63,887 nucleotides of DNA from Parvibaculum sp963696585 (GCA_963696585.1 CAVOKW010000014.1:1-63887); one strand, 5' to 3'. Shown: positions 9,475 to 18,156, numbered from the stretch's first letter. Notes: generated from the letters alone by a model not told the origin. A program made the numbers and translations.

Positions 9475-9490
9475 TGTTTCACGTGAAACA
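9475..9490. promoter_or_regulatory. parS site 3, mnmE-mnmG intergenic
   Basis: Perfect palindrome TGTTTCACGTGAAACA in the 106-base gap between mnmE and mnmG, just upstream of mnmG. Confidence 0.95.
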
Positions 9491-9499
9491 ATTTCCACC

Positions 9500-10819
9500 T
9501 CATTTGCCGATGCAAAAGTCCCTAAACACAACATCTAGAAGGTCTTCAATATCAACCCGCCCCGTAATCCGCCCTAAGGACCGCCCGGCAAGACGTAAAT
9601 CCTCGGCCAGCAATTCGACAGGCTGTTGCGTGGCGAGTCCGGTTGAAACCAGCTCAAGGTGGGCCACGCAGGCCTTCAGCCCCTCGCGATGCCGTGCCCG
9701 GGTAATCATCGGATGCTCGACCGCTTCATAAACAAAACCGACCCGTTGTGCGAGAAGATCGAGCAGCGCGTCAATGCCTTCGCCGTTCGAAGCACAAACC
9801 GAGACAGAAACACCCACCGGCGCCGCACCCAGATCCTGCTTGTTCCAGACGAGGATGTCCCCTTCCAGCGCCAGATCATGGTTGCCGAGCATCTGTCCGT
9901 CCGGGCCGGGGGCGGCCACAAGAAGCCGCACATCAGCCGCCTCGGCACGTTGCAGGGCGCGTCTTACACCTTCCTGCTCAATCGCCCCGGCGGCCTCTCG
10001 CAGACCCGCCGTATCGGCCAGGGTGACAGGCACGCCACCCAGATCAAGCCGGACCTCCAGCACGTCTCGCGTCGTCCCCGCCTCGTCCGAGACAATCGCC
10101 ACATCACGCCCTGCCAGCGCATTCAACAAACTTGATTTGCCGACATTGGGGGGGCCGATAATGGCGATCTCGACGCCATCCCGAAGGCGCTCACCACGCC
10201 CGCCATCATCAAGATGCTTTTGAATCGCATGACCAAGATCGGCAATCTCCGGGCCAAGCCGCGCCATCAAACTATCCGGCAAATCCTCATCCGGAAAATC
10301 AATCTCGGCTTCAGCATAAGCCAGCAACCGGATGAGACGCACGCGCCAACTTTCATAGAGCTGCCCCAATGCCCCTTCCATCTGCCGCAATGCCTGACGG
10401 CGCTGCCCCTCCGTATCGGCATTGATGAGGTCGGCAAGACCCTCAACTTCTGTCAAATCAAGCTTGCCCTGCTCGAAGGCGCGCCGCGTGAACTCGCCCG
10501 GTTCCGCAGCCCTCAATCCCTCGATCCCGGCCAGCGCGGCCAGCATGGCGTTGACCACGGCCCGCCCGCCATGCAGATGCAGTTCCGCCACATCCTCGCC
10601 GGTGAAACTGGCTGGACCCTCAAACCAGAGCAGCAATCCCCGATCAATCGGCTGGCGCGTGGTCGGGTTGATGAACCGTGTGAGCCTGGCCTGTCGCGCG
10701 GCCGGCAAGGGCTGCCCCGTCAGCGCCATGACGGCATCCCGCGACTGATCGCCAGACAACCGGATGACGGCCACACCCGCGCGACCCGCCGCGCTCGACA
10801 AGGCATAAATCGTATTCAC
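9500..10819 (-). CDS. mnmE: tRNA modification GTPase MnmE (TrmE)
   Basis: GTPase that works with MnmG on wobble uridine 34; 439 residues. The N-terminal folate-binding domain begins MNTIYALSSAAGRAGVAVIRLSG. The G domain has G1 GPPNVGKSS, G2/G3 GTTRD and DTAG, and G4 NKQD. The protein ends with the invariant FCIGK tetrapeptide region whose Cys is needed for activity. It is transcribed towards mnmG. In many alphaproteobacteria rho follows directly on the other side; here about 8.5 kb of accessory genes intervene. Confidence 0.98.
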   Translation of the reverse strand: MNTIYALSSAAGRAGVAVIRLSGDQSRDAVMALTGQPLPAARQARLTRFINPTTRQPIDRGLLLWFEGPASFTGEDVAELHLHGGRAVVNAMLAALAGIEGLRAAEPGEFTRRAFEQGKLDLTEVEGLADLINADTEGQRRQALRQMEGALGQLYESWRVRLIRLLAYAEAEIDFPDEDLPDSLMARLGPEIADLGHAIQKHLDDGGRGERLRDGVEIAIIGPPNVGKSSLLNALAGRDVAIVSDEAGTTRDVLEVRLDLGGVPVTLADTAGLREAAGAIEQEGVRRALQRAEAADVRLLVAAPGPDGQMLGNHDLALEGDILVWNKQDLGAAPVGVSVSVCASNGEGIDALLDLLAQRVGFVYEAVEHPMITRARHREGLKACVAHLELVSTGLATQQPVELLAEDLRLAGRSLGRITGRVDIEDLLDVVFRDFCIGK

Positions 10820-10839
10820 GCTTCGGGCATCCCTGTCGC

Positions 10840-11100
10840 TCAGTCCGTCTTCTTCTTGCCAGCCTTGCCCATGGCGGCCCCGGCCACGCCCCAGAGAAGC
10901 TCCTGCATCTTTTCCAGACCCTGCGCCCCTGCCGGCATGATGCTGCGCATGACCACTTCCGGATCCATATAGGACATGTTGTTCATGAGCTGCTTTTCCA
11001 TCTGCTCCAGCAGCCGCTGTTGCATGGCTTCAATTTCAGGCAGACCCATGAGTTTGCGTGCTTCTTCTGGCGTTAGGTCGACATCCAGTTTGACCTTCAT
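10840..11100 (-). CDS. DUF6489-type small protein
   Basis: 86 residues from ATG 11100 (MKVKLDVDLTPEEARKLMGLPE), the start chosen because an AGG lies just before it and the MKVK-DLTPEEAR opening is the usual family N-terminus. The rest is helical and Met/Gln-rich (QQRLLEQMEKQLMNNM), resembling phasin-like small proteins, and ends with a lysine cluster. I recognise it as an alphaproteobacterial small-protein family annotated DUF6489; its role is unknown. It is 20 bases upstream of mnmE on the same strand and divergent from the YyaL gene. Confidence 0.75.
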   Translation of the reverse strand: MKVKLDVDLTPEEARKLMGLPEIEAMQQRLLEQMEKQLMNNMSYMDPEVVMRSIMPAGAQGLEKMQELLWGVAGAAMGKAGKKKTD

Positions 11101-11202
11101 GACCTGATCTCTTTCTCGCAAGGGGTCCAGCAGGGGGCTTCCAGATGCCCCGCAAAGCGTTCATAACGCATCTTAAAGGCAGTGAACCGCCCGGAGGCAA
11201 GG

Positions 11203-13233
11203 ATGTCACGCAATTTCCTCGATAGCGAAGTCAGCCCCTATCTGCGCCAGCATAAGGATAACCCGGTTCACTGGTATCCCTGGGGCGAGACGGCGCTCGC
11301 CGCCGCCCGCGACCAGAACAAGCCGATCCTGCTTTCTGTTGGTTACGCCGCCTGTCACTGGTGCCACGTCATGGCCCATGAAAGTTTCGAGGACGCCGAC
11401 ATTGCCAGGGTGATGAACGAGCACTTCATCAACATCAAGGTTGATCGGGAGGAACGACCGGACATAGACGCAATCTACATGTCAGCGCTTCACATGCTTG
11501 GCGAGCAGGGCGGCTGGCCCCTGACCATGTTTCTCACACCACGCGGCGAACCCTTCTGGGGCGGCACTTATTTTCCCAAAGAGCCAAAATATGGCCGCCC
11601 GGGCTTCACCCAATTACTCGGCGAAATTGCCCGCCTGTTCCGCGACGAGCCGCAAAAAATAGAAAACAACAGGGCCGCCCTCGCCCGCGCGCTAAAAACC
11701 GAAGCCGAAACGCCGCGCCACGGCCAGCCACATCCCGCCATGCTCGAACTTGCCGCCGAGAAGTTCCTGACACTCATGGATCCGGTCAATGGCGGCATAC
11801 GCGGCGCGCCGAAGTTTCCCCAGACCGGCATTTTATCGGTGCTCTGGCGGCACTGGCTCAGGCAGGGTGATGAAGCCTGCCGCGACGCCGTGACCCGTGC
11901 CCTCGACCATATGTGTCAGGGCGGCATTTATGATCATCTCGGCGGCGGTTTTGCCCGCTATTCAACCGATGATCGCTGGCTCGCGCCGCATTTTGAAAAA
12001 ATGCTCTACGACAATGCGCTGCTCATCGATCTCATGACCCTTGTCTGGCAGGAAACGCGCTCGCCGCTATACGCCGCCCGCATCGAGCAGACAGTCGGCT
12101 GGCTGATGCGCGAAATGAGCACACCCGCCCCAGACGGTGCTTTTGCGGCCTCGCTTGATGCCGATAGCGAAGGTGTCGAGGGCCGCTTCTATGTCTGGAG
12201 CGAGACCGAAATCGACACGCTCTTGGGGCAGGAGAGCAACTTCTTCAAACAGGCCTATGACGTTTCCACCCATGGCAATTGGGAAGAAACAAATATCCTC
12301 AATCGTATCGCGCAAGCTGATCGCCCCTGGGATGAGGCGGAAGAAAAAATGCTCGCCCCGCTTCGGGCGAAACTCATGGCAGCGCGTGACAGGCGCATCC
12401 GGCCGGGTTTTGACGACAAGGTCCTGACCGACTGGAATGGCCTGATGATTGCCGCTTTGACGCGCGCCGGGCTCGCCTTCGCGCAGCCAGACTGGATCGC
12501 AAGCGCGGCCGCTGCGCATCGCTTCATCATGACGACCATGCGCCGCGGGGGCCGTCTCTTCCATGCCTGGCGCGAGGGCCAGTTGCAACACGCCGCCATG
12601 GCAGACGATCTCGCCAACATGATCGACGCTTCACTGGCGCTCTTTGAAGCCACAAATGACAAGCCTTATCTGACCGCCGCCCTTACCTTTGCCGATGAAC
12701 TCGAAGCACATTATCGCGACGATGAAAATGGCGGCTATTACTTCACCGCCGATGATGCCCCCGGCCTGATCGTCCGTAGACGGACGGTGAATGACGATGC
12801 CACCCCCGCCGCCAATGGCCGCTTGCCGGGGCTATATACGCGGCTTGCGTTCTTGACCGGCGACATGGCCTGGCTCGCCCGGGCCGATGCGCTGCTCACA
12901 AGCTTTGCCGGTGAGATCGAACGCAATCTCTTCCCGCTCGGTTCCTGGCTCGCAAGCCTGGAAACCCGATTGCGTCCCGTCCAGATCGTGCTGATCGGCG
13001 ACACGACGGAACTGCTCCCGGCCGCCTTATCGCTCTCCCTGCCCGACCGCATTGTGCTGCGCCTCGCACCGGGCGAGGTCCTGCCATCAACCCATCCCGC
13101 TTATGGCAAGACCATGATCGAGCACAAGCCAACAGCTTACGTCTGTGTCGGGGAAACCTGCTCGCCGCCGGTTACGGACGCGTCGGCGCTGGTTTGCGCC
13201 CTCTCGGCCGCCCGCTCTCTTTCAGGGTCTTGA
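11203..13233 (+). CDS. YyaL/DUF255 thioredoxin-domain protein
   Basis: 676 residues from ATG 11203, chosen because of the strong GGAGG ribosome site directly upstream; a GTG at 11182 is also in frame. The N-terminal thioredoxin-like DUF255 domain has CHWCHVMAHESFED (CxxC near residues 51-54) and GGWPLTMFLTP, followed by a six-hairpin (alpha/alpha) barrel with GGIYDHLGGGFARYSTD and HFEKMLYDNALL. Family members are related to SPATA20 and to N-acylglucosamine epimerase folds; their substrate is not established. The 3' end overlaps the convergent LysR gene by 62 bases. Confidence 0.93.
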   Translation: MSRNFLDSEVSPYLRQHKDNPVHWYPWGETALAAARDQNKPILLSVGYAACHWCHVMAHESFEDADIARVMNEHFINIKVDREERPDIDAIYMSALHMLGEQGGWPLTMFLTPRGEPFWGGTYFPKEPKYGRPGFTQLLGEIARLFRDEPQKIENNRAALARALKTEAETPRHGQPHPAMLELAAEKFLTLMDPVNGGIRGAPKFPQTGILSVLWRHWLRQGDEACRDAVTRALDHMCQGGIYDHLGGGFARYSTDDRWLAPHFEKMLYDNALLIDLMTLVWQETRSPLYAARIEQTVGWLMREMSTPAPDGAFAASLDADSEGVEGRFYVWSETEIDTLLGQESNFFKQAYDVSTHGNWEETNILNRIAQADRPWDEAEEKMLAPLRAKLMAARDRRIRPGFDDKVLTDWNGLMIAALTRAGLAFAQPDWIASAAAAHRFIMTTMRRGGRLFHAWREGQLQHAAMADDLANMIDASLALFEATNDKPYLTAALTFADELEAHYRDDENGGYYFTADDAPGLIVRRRTVNDDATPAANGRLPGLYTRLAFLTGDMAWLARADALLTSFAGEIERNLFPLGSWLASLETRLRPVQIVLIGDTTELLPAALSLSLPDRIVLRLAPGEVLPSTHPAYGKTMIEHKPTAYVCVGETCSPPVTDASALVCALSAARSLSGS

Positions 13234-14131
13234 TGGGCGACGGCGGAAGTCCCGCCTCTTCGCGGATCCAGTTGCGGAAGGCGAGCACCTTGGGTTTGCG
13301 CACACTCCGCTCGGGATAGACCAGCCAATAGGCTTCTTCGTCAGGCACCCCGATATCGAAAAGCCGCACCAGCCGCCCTTCGGCAAGATCTGCCATGGCG
13401 AGCGCATCATTGGCGAGCGCCACGCCTTGTCCCGCCGCAGCCGCCTGCAACGCAAAGGAGGCTTCAATGAACAAGGGCCCGCGCGCCGCCCAGGAAGGGT
13501 CGGCAACGCCCGCCGCACTCAGCCAGTTGAGCCAATGGCCCATGGTTTCCTCATGCAGCAACGGATAACGCTTGAGGTCTTCCGGCTTGCGCAGCGGCTT
13601 GCCAGCTTCAATCAGCGAGGGCGCGCAGACGGGATATTCGGTGGCTTCAAACAGCTTTTCAGCCACCACATCCTCCCAGCCGCCCAAACCATAGCGAATG
13701 CCGAGATCAACATCCTCGCGGTCAAACTCGGTGAGTTCGCCTGACGGCATCAAGCGAAGTTGAATGTCTGGATGGGCACGTGAAAACTTGCCAAGCCGCA
13801 CCACCAGCCAGCGCGCCGCAAAAGAGGGCTCAACCGAAACGGTCAGCGGCCCGCCTTCATTCCCCTGAATCTGCTGCCAGACTTCGGCAATCTGATCAAA
13901 GGCCACGCTCAGCACGGGTAACAGGCGACGCCCGGTATCCGTCAGTTCGACAGCGCGCCCCGTGCGATGGAAAAGCGACAACTCCAGCTCTTCCTCAAGC
14001 CGTCGGATCTGGTGGCTGATCGCCGCATGGGTGACATGCAATTCATCAGCGGCGCGGGAAAAACTCCCCAGCCGGGCCGCAGCTTCAAAAGCGCGCAAAG
14101 CGCTCAATGTGGGCAGGCGGCGGGCAGCCAT
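13172..14131 (-). CDS. LysR-family regulator (GcvA-like)
   Basis: 319 residues. The N-terminal winged helix-turn-helix is clear (LSALRAFEAAARLGSFSRAA, then HVTHAAISHQIRRLEEEL), followed by a periplasmic-binding-fold effector domain containing SVEPSFAARWLV and DLGIRYG. This pattern matches the GcvA/AmpR-like subgroup. The C-terminus ends in an Arg/Pro-rich tail (GRPRGRKPAPTRP), which is the part that overlaps the convergent YyaL gene. LysR regulators commonly control the divergent neighbour; here that is the small gene at 14230 and then the hydrolase/exporter genes. The effector is unknown. Confidence 0.92.
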   Translation of the reverse strand: MAARRLPTLSALRAFEAAARLGSFSRAADELHVTHAAISHQIRRLEEELELSLFHRTGRAVELTDTGRRLLPVLSVAFDQIAEVWQQIQGNEGGPLTVSVEPSFAARWLVVRLGKFSRAHPDIQLRLMPSGELTEFDREDVDLGIRYGLGGWEDVVAEKLFEATEYPVCAPSLIEAGKPLRKPEDLKRYPLLHEETMGHWLNWLSAAGVADPSWAARGPLFIEASFALQAAAAGQGVALANDALAMADLAEGRLVRLFDIGVPDEEAYWLVYPERSVRKPKVLAFRNWIREEAGLPPSPIKTLKESGRPRGRKPAPTRP

Positions 14132-14229
14132 ATGTTACTTTTCCTAACATCTGCCGTGAAAAGAGATCGCTTGAGAAAGCCCTGTTAAAGCATCATCTTC
14201 CCAGCATACTGAAACCTAAGGTGAATAAA

Positions 14230-14415
14230 ATGAACATCTTTGCCAAATATGCCAACAGCTATATCAACGTCTTCGACGTTGCCATGTCGGGTGAACCCCG
14301 CCGTGAGGGTGCGGCGCGCGGCAAATCCTCGCGTCAGCATAAAGACACGACGGCAAGCAATCGTCAGATGACCCAGATGGGCATGACAGACGCACAGCGC
14401 GACCAGCGCTGGTAA
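14230..14415 (+). CDS. Small hypothetical protein, divergent from the LysR gene
   Basis: 61 residues (MNIFAKYANSYINVFDVAMS...). The start has AAGGTG seven bases upstream. The N-terminal third is hydrophobic/aromatic; the rest is basic and Gln/Thr-rich and ends in AQRDQRW. No family recognised. It lies 98 bases from the divergently transcribed LysR start, so it could be a regulatory target. A reading frame on the opposite strand also exists here, so the call is tentative. Confidence 0.45.
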   Translation: MNIFAKYANSYINVFDVAMSGEPRREGAARGKSSRQHKDTTASNRQMTQMGMTDAQRDQRW

Positions 14416-14575
14416 TCGGCGCGGCCTCTCAAATCTGCCCGTCAAATCTGCCCGTCAAATCTGAACGCCCTGCATTCAGGCTTACCCCTCGATTCATCCG
14501 TCACGGCCCGTTAGAGTTCCCCCGACCATCTGACAGACCACCCCCCAATGACGGATGATATCGAGGGAGACGCAC

Positions 14576-15268
14576 TTGACCAGCCAAACAATTACCATCA
14601 ACGGACCAGACGGTTCCTTTTCCGGCTATCTTGCCAAACCGGCCTCGGGAACGGGCCCGGGAATTGTCGTTATTCAGGAAATCTTCGGCGTCAACAAGGT
14701 GATGCGTGACACAGCCGACTGGCTGGCGCGTGAGGGCTTTGTCGCGCTTTGCCCGGATCTTTTCTGGCGCATCGAACCCGGCATCGACATTACCGACCAG
14801 AGTGAAGCCGAATGGAAAAAGGCATTCGACCTCTTCGGCAAATTCAAGGCCGATACCGGCATCATCGACATCAAGGCCACGATTGACACGCTTCGGCCTC
14901 TGACCAATGGCAAGGTCGGCGCCGTCGGCTACTGCCTTGGCGGCCTCATGGCCTATCTCACCGCCTGTCACACGGGCTCGGATGCCTCGGTCGGCTATTA
15001 TGGCGTCAACATTGATACCCGCCTTGATGAGGCCAAAGGCATCAAGGCACCGCTCATGCTGCATATTGCGGGGAAGGATGAGTTTGTAAGCCCCGAAGCC
15101 CAGGACAAGATCGTCAAGGGCTTGCATGACAATGCCCATGTCACAGTCCATCTCTATCCCGAGATGGACCATGCCTTTGCCCGTCAGGGCGGCGCGCATT
15201 ACGACAAGACGCAGGCCGACGAAGCCAATGCCCGCACGCTCGCCTTCTTCAAGCGTCATCTCGCCTGA
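14576..15268 (+). CDS. Dienelactone hydrolase family protein
   Basis: Alpha/beta hydrolase, 230 residues from TTG 14576; GAGGGAG seven bases upstream decides this start over ATG 14555. The expected triad is visible: nucleophile Cys in GYCLGG (about residue 120), Asp in AGKDEFV, and His in EMDHAFA. The charge-relay Glu sits in IQEIFG (about residue 35). True carboxymethylenebutenolidases share this layout, but the natural substrate cannot be told from sequence. It is followed 11 bases later by a LysE exporter and then a quinone oxidoreductase, probably one operon. Confidence 0.92.
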   Translation: MTSQTITINGPDGSFSGYLAKPASGTGPGIVVIQEIFGVNKVMRDTADWLAREGFVALCPDLFWRIEPGIDITDQSEAEWKKAFDLFGKFKADTGIIDIKATIDTLRPLTNGKVGAVGYCLGGLMAYLTACHTGSDASVGYYGVNIDTRLDEAKGIKAPLMLHIAGKDEFVSPEAQDKIVKGLHDNAHVTVHLYPEMDHAFARQGGAHYDKTQADEANARTLAFFKRHLA

Positions 15269-15279
15269 CGGGGATCATC

Positions 15280-15909
15280 ATGCTGCCCGTGTCCGGATCC
15301 CTCCTGATAGGCTTCATGGCGGCAACATTCATTCTCTGCATCATACCCGGTCCGGTCGTCACATATCTTGTGGCGACCGGCATACGTCAGGGTCCGCGCG
15401 CCGCACTGACCGCCCTGGCGGGCACTGTCAGCGCCCTCACCACCCACATGATCCTCACCGTCGCAGGGCTTGCCCCCCTGCTCGCCGCCATGGGCCCCTG
15501 GGCACTCGCCCTCAAACTCGTCGGCGCGGGCTATCTGATCTGGCTCGGCGTCGCGAGCTGGTTTGCCCCGATCACACCTGAGCATGAAGACACCACCGCC
15601 TCCAGGGTCAAAGCCGCAACGCTCTTTCGGCAGGGCTACATCATCTCGGTTACAAACCCCAAGACGCTCATTTTCTATGCCGCCTTCTTCCCGCAATTCG
15701 TCGCCCCCGATGCCCCCGTCACACCGCAGCTCATCCTGCTGGCCATCACCTTCGTTCTCATCAGCACCTTGTCAGATGGTGCTTATGCACTGGCGGCAGG
15801 CCACATGGCTCCCTATCTCAAAGGGGCGCGCGCCCAGCTCATCCGCAACCGCGTGACAGGCTTCTTCCTCACCGGCGCCGGTCTCGGCCTCGCCCTGCTC
15901 CGCCGATAA
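15280..15909 (+). CDS. LysE/RhtB-family amino-acid exporter
   Basis: 209-residue inner-membrane protein with about six hydrophobic segments. The family motif IPGPVVTYLVATGIRQGPRA follows the first helix, and SVTNPKTLIFYAAFFPQFV is the conserved middle region. Family members export amino acids or homoserine lactones; the substrate here is unknown. Its TAA stop shares a base with the ATG of the next gene (TAATG), so the two are translationally coupled. Confidence 0.92.
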   Translation: MLPVSGSLLIGFMAATFILCIIPGPVVTYLVATGIRQGPRAALTALAGTVSALTTHMILTVAGLAPLLAAMGPWALALKLVGAGYLIWLGVASWFAPITPEHEDTTASRVKAATLFRQGYIISVTNPKTLIFYAAFFPQFVAPDAPVTPQLILLAITFVLISTLSDGAYALAAGHMAPYLKGARAQLIRNRVTGFFLTGAGLGLALLRR

Positions 15910-16901
15910 TGAACAAGGACAAAAACAAGATGAAAGCCATCCGCATCCATCAAACCGGCGGCCCGGACATGATGTCGCTGGAAGACGTGACACTGCCGCC
16001 CGCGCCCGCAGGCCATGTCACCATTGCCCACACCGCAATCGGCGTGAACTATATCGACACCTATCACCGCTCCGGCCTCTATCCGGTCCAGCTTCCCTCC
16101 GGCCTCGGCATGGAAGCCGCAGGCGTGGTTGAAGCTGTCGGTGAGGGCGTCACAGGCCTGAAAGTGGGTGATCGCGTCGCCTATGGCTCAGGTCCGATCG
16201 GCGCTTACGCCGCAGCCAATAATGTGACGGCCTCCCGCGCCGTCAAATTGCCGGACGGTGTTTCCGACGAAGCCGCCGCCGCGATGATGCTCAAGGGCAT
16301 GACGGCGCAATTCCTTCTCCGCCAGACCTATGTCGTCAAGCCCGGCGACACCATCCTCTGGCACGCCGCCGCCGGCGGCGTCGGCCTCATCGCCACGCAA
16401 TGGGCCAGGCATCTCGGCGCCACCGTCATCGGCACGGTCGGCTCGGAAGAGAAAGCCGTCCTCGCCCGTGCGCACGGCTGCGACCATGTCATCAACTACC
16501 GAACAGAAAATGTGCCCGAGCGCGTTAAGGAAATCACCGGCGGCAAGAAACTGCCCGTCGTCTATGACGGCGTCGGCAAGGACACGTTTTTGATGTCGCT
16601 TGATTGTCTCGCGCCACGCGGCCTGCTCGTCTCCTTCGGCAATGCGTCAGGCCCTGTCACCGGCGTTGACCTCGGCATCCTCGCCGCCAAGGGCTCGCTC
16701 TATGTGACGCGCCCGACCATGTTCCACTACACCGCAACGGATGCCGAGTTTCAGGCCGTCGCCAAGGATCTCTTTGACGTTGTCGCTTCGGGCCATGTCA
16801 AGATCGACATCGGCCAGCGCTACAAGCTGGCCGATGCAGCGCAGGCCCATCGCGATCTTGAAAGCCGCAAGACAACAGGCCCAACAATCCTCATTCCGTG
16901 A
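15909..16901 (+). CDS. Quinone oxidoreductase / zinc-independent alcohol-dehydrogenase family (QorA-like)
   Basis: 330 residues of the medium-chain dehydrogenase/reductase superfamily. The N-terminal GroES-like fold contains GVNYIDTYHRSGLYPVQLP and GMEAAGVVEAVGEGV; the Rossmann domain has the NADPH motif AAAGGVG. It lacks the zinc cysteines of alcohol dehydrogenases, as expected for QOR. A second ATG 24 bases in (MKAIRIHQTGG) is an equally likely start. It would reduce quinones or alpha,beta-unsaturated carbonyls in the cytoplasm. It is the last gene of the hydrolase-LysE-QOR run. Confidence 0.93.
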   Translation: MNKDKNKMKAIRIHQTGGPDMMSLEDVTLPPAPAGHVTIAHTAIGVNYIDTYHRSGLYPVQLPSGLGMEAAGVVEAVGEGVTGLKVGDRVAYGSGPIGAYAAANNVTASRAVKLPDGVSDEAAAAMMLKGMTAQFLLRQTYVVKPGDTILWHAAAGGVGLIATQWARHLGATVIGTVGSEEKAVLARAHGCDHVINYRTENVPERVKEITGGKKLPVVYDGVGKDTFLMSLDCLAPRGLLVSFGNASGPVTGVDLGILAAKGSLYVTRPTMFHYTATDAEFQAVAKDLFDVVASGHVKIDIGQRYKLADAAQAHRDLESRKTTGPTILIP

Positions 16902-16911
16902 GCCGGGCTGA

Positions 16912-17250
16912 TCATTCCGCCGCCGCCTGACGATGTATGTAGAGGCTCATGTGCGGTCGCGCCTTCAAGCGCGCGACCATCGGCACGAAGGCCTCAAGCG
17001 GCATCGACTCATAAGCCGGATCAAACGCGTTCTCGTCATAGAGATGGCAGAACTGCGCCGTATGCTCGAAATGCGCATGGCCGCGATATTGCTCGCGCAT
17101 GTCGCGGTCAAGACCGAGATGATGAAAAAATAATAGCCCTGAAAGATGCCGTGATTTTGCAGCATCCCGTGATTGGCTTCGCTGACAAAGGGCTTGAGGA
17201 TCGCCGCGCTGTACGAGGCGAGGCGGGGCTTGGAGGCAATTATTACGATC
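16912..17250 (-). pseudogene. Broken HD-domain (PhnZ-like) protein, C-terminal remnant
   Basis: Two reading frames join to give a continuous family-like sequence: one frame reads SKPRLASYSAAILKPF and NHGIFQGYYFF, the other picks up at HHLGLDRDMREQYRGH and continues YDENAFDPAYESMPLEAF to the stop. The switch is at a run of six T (reverse strand, 17125-17130); seven would restore the frame. This matches the C-terminal half of HD-domain proteins annotated with phosphonate degradation (PhnZ-like oxygenases). The N-terminal half carrying the metal-binding HD residues is missing, since an unrelated gene ends at 17261. So it is a true remnant even if the frameshift is an error. Confidence 0.75.
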
Positions 17251-17260
17251 AGGAGGAGGG

Positions 17261-17521
17261 CTAATCCTCGAAAAGGCTTTCCGGCAGGCAGGTTATCGAG
17301 CCTATGCCGAGGGCTTCATTGTAGGTACCAAGCGATTCAGCCACGGCTTTGAGCTCCTTTTTCCGAACCTCGCATTCGTATTTTGACAATCCTCTCGCGA
17401 TCTCTTTCTCCACATTCCCGTTCGCAAGGATGAGCCGATAGGTTTCATCTGCTGATGCGAAGGTGAGCAAGGCTGCGAAAATGGTCATTGCCGCAACGAG
17501 CGGCTTTATTGCTGGCGTCAT
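17261..17521 (-). CDS. Small hypothetical secreted protein
   Basis: 86 residues: a signal peptide (MTPAIKPLVAAMTIFAALLTFASA, cleavage after ASA) and a short mature part of about 62 residues containing two cysteines (YECEV and SITCLPES) that could form a disulfide in the periplasm. No family recognised. It has its own context in the accessory region, next to the HD remnant. Confidence 0.6.
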   Translation of the reverse strand: MTPAIKPLVAAMTIFAALLTFASADETYRLILANGNVEKEIARGLSKYECEVRKKELKAVAESLGTYNEALGIGSITCLPESLFED

Positions 17522-17808
17522 GGGGATATCGCGCGCTTTTCAAGGATGTTCAACTACTGCAATCCGCAAGTCTAGAGCGGGATGACATATGACTGATTCA
17601 AAGGGGATTCCCTTTGAAGGAGATTTGTGATTCAAGATGCTGGCTGGGCAGGAGGCCAGCATGGCATGGTCAGACCCATTTCCAAATTACCTCAAAAACT
17701 CCGGCTATGCGTCAATCTAATGTCATCAAGCTCTAGCATTAAGCAAGCGGCGCTCGCGAGCGTCGAGAACTGGGTGATCTTCTTCGAAACGCCGCGCCTG
17801 TTGGCAGC
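17522..17808. other. Intergenic stretch with a perfect inverted repeat; possible IS relic
   Basis: Lower-GC DNA without a convincing gene. At 17597-17618 there is an inverted repeat with arms TTCAAAGGG and CCCTTTGAA around GATT. Just beyond, a frame starting at 17660 (MAWSDPFPNYL) breaks off after 19 codons; MAWS is how several alphaproteobacterial IS5-type transposases begin, so this could be a decayed IS end. A 74-codon frame at 17627 has no family resemblance and I do not call it a gene. Confidence 0.3.
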
Positions 17809-18108
17809 TCATAGCATAGAGCTTCTGTTCAAACTCGGTAGGGCGCGATAGGCGGGGGCCTGGGCGTTGGCAAGGTTGATCGTGCCGTGTAGCCAATAAT
17901 CAAGGCACGCCTCTACGCGGCGTTTCTCGCGTCGAATTTCATCGGCGGCCATGTTGTCTAGAATTGATTCGGTTTTTGCTCGGTTCGCCGGGTTTGTCAT
18001 TTCGCGCACTTCGTCGCATGCGTGCTTCATGGCATATTCGCGCCCGTCGAAAAATCCTTTGATTTCTGTCAGAAAGAAGTAACTCACCACAAGATCACCG
18101 AGATACAT
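17809..18108 (-). CDS. Hypothetical protein
   Basis: 99 residues, no family recognised. It has a hydrophobic/aromatic N-terminal segment (LGDLVVSYFFLTEIKGFF) followed by a charged, probably helical middle (RAKTESILDNMAADEIRREKRRVEACLDYW). It lies just downstream of, and on the same strand as, the XRE-type regulator. Base composition is lower in GC than the housekeeping genes, in keeping with an acquired segment. Confidence 0.5.
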   Translation of the reverse strand: MYLGDLVVSYFFLTEIKGFFDGREYAMKHACDEVREMTNPANRAKTESILDNMAADEIRREKRRVEACLDYWLHGTINLANAQAPAYRALPSLNRSSML

Positions 18109-18156
18109 GCGACTGTAACGAGCCAGTGTCCTTTCATGATATGCCTTGGCCTGTTT

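Noticed and set aside
17627..17851. 74-codon frame as a gene
   Set aside because: No family resemblance, no ribosome site of note, and it overlaps the 3' end of the opposite-strand gene at 17809.
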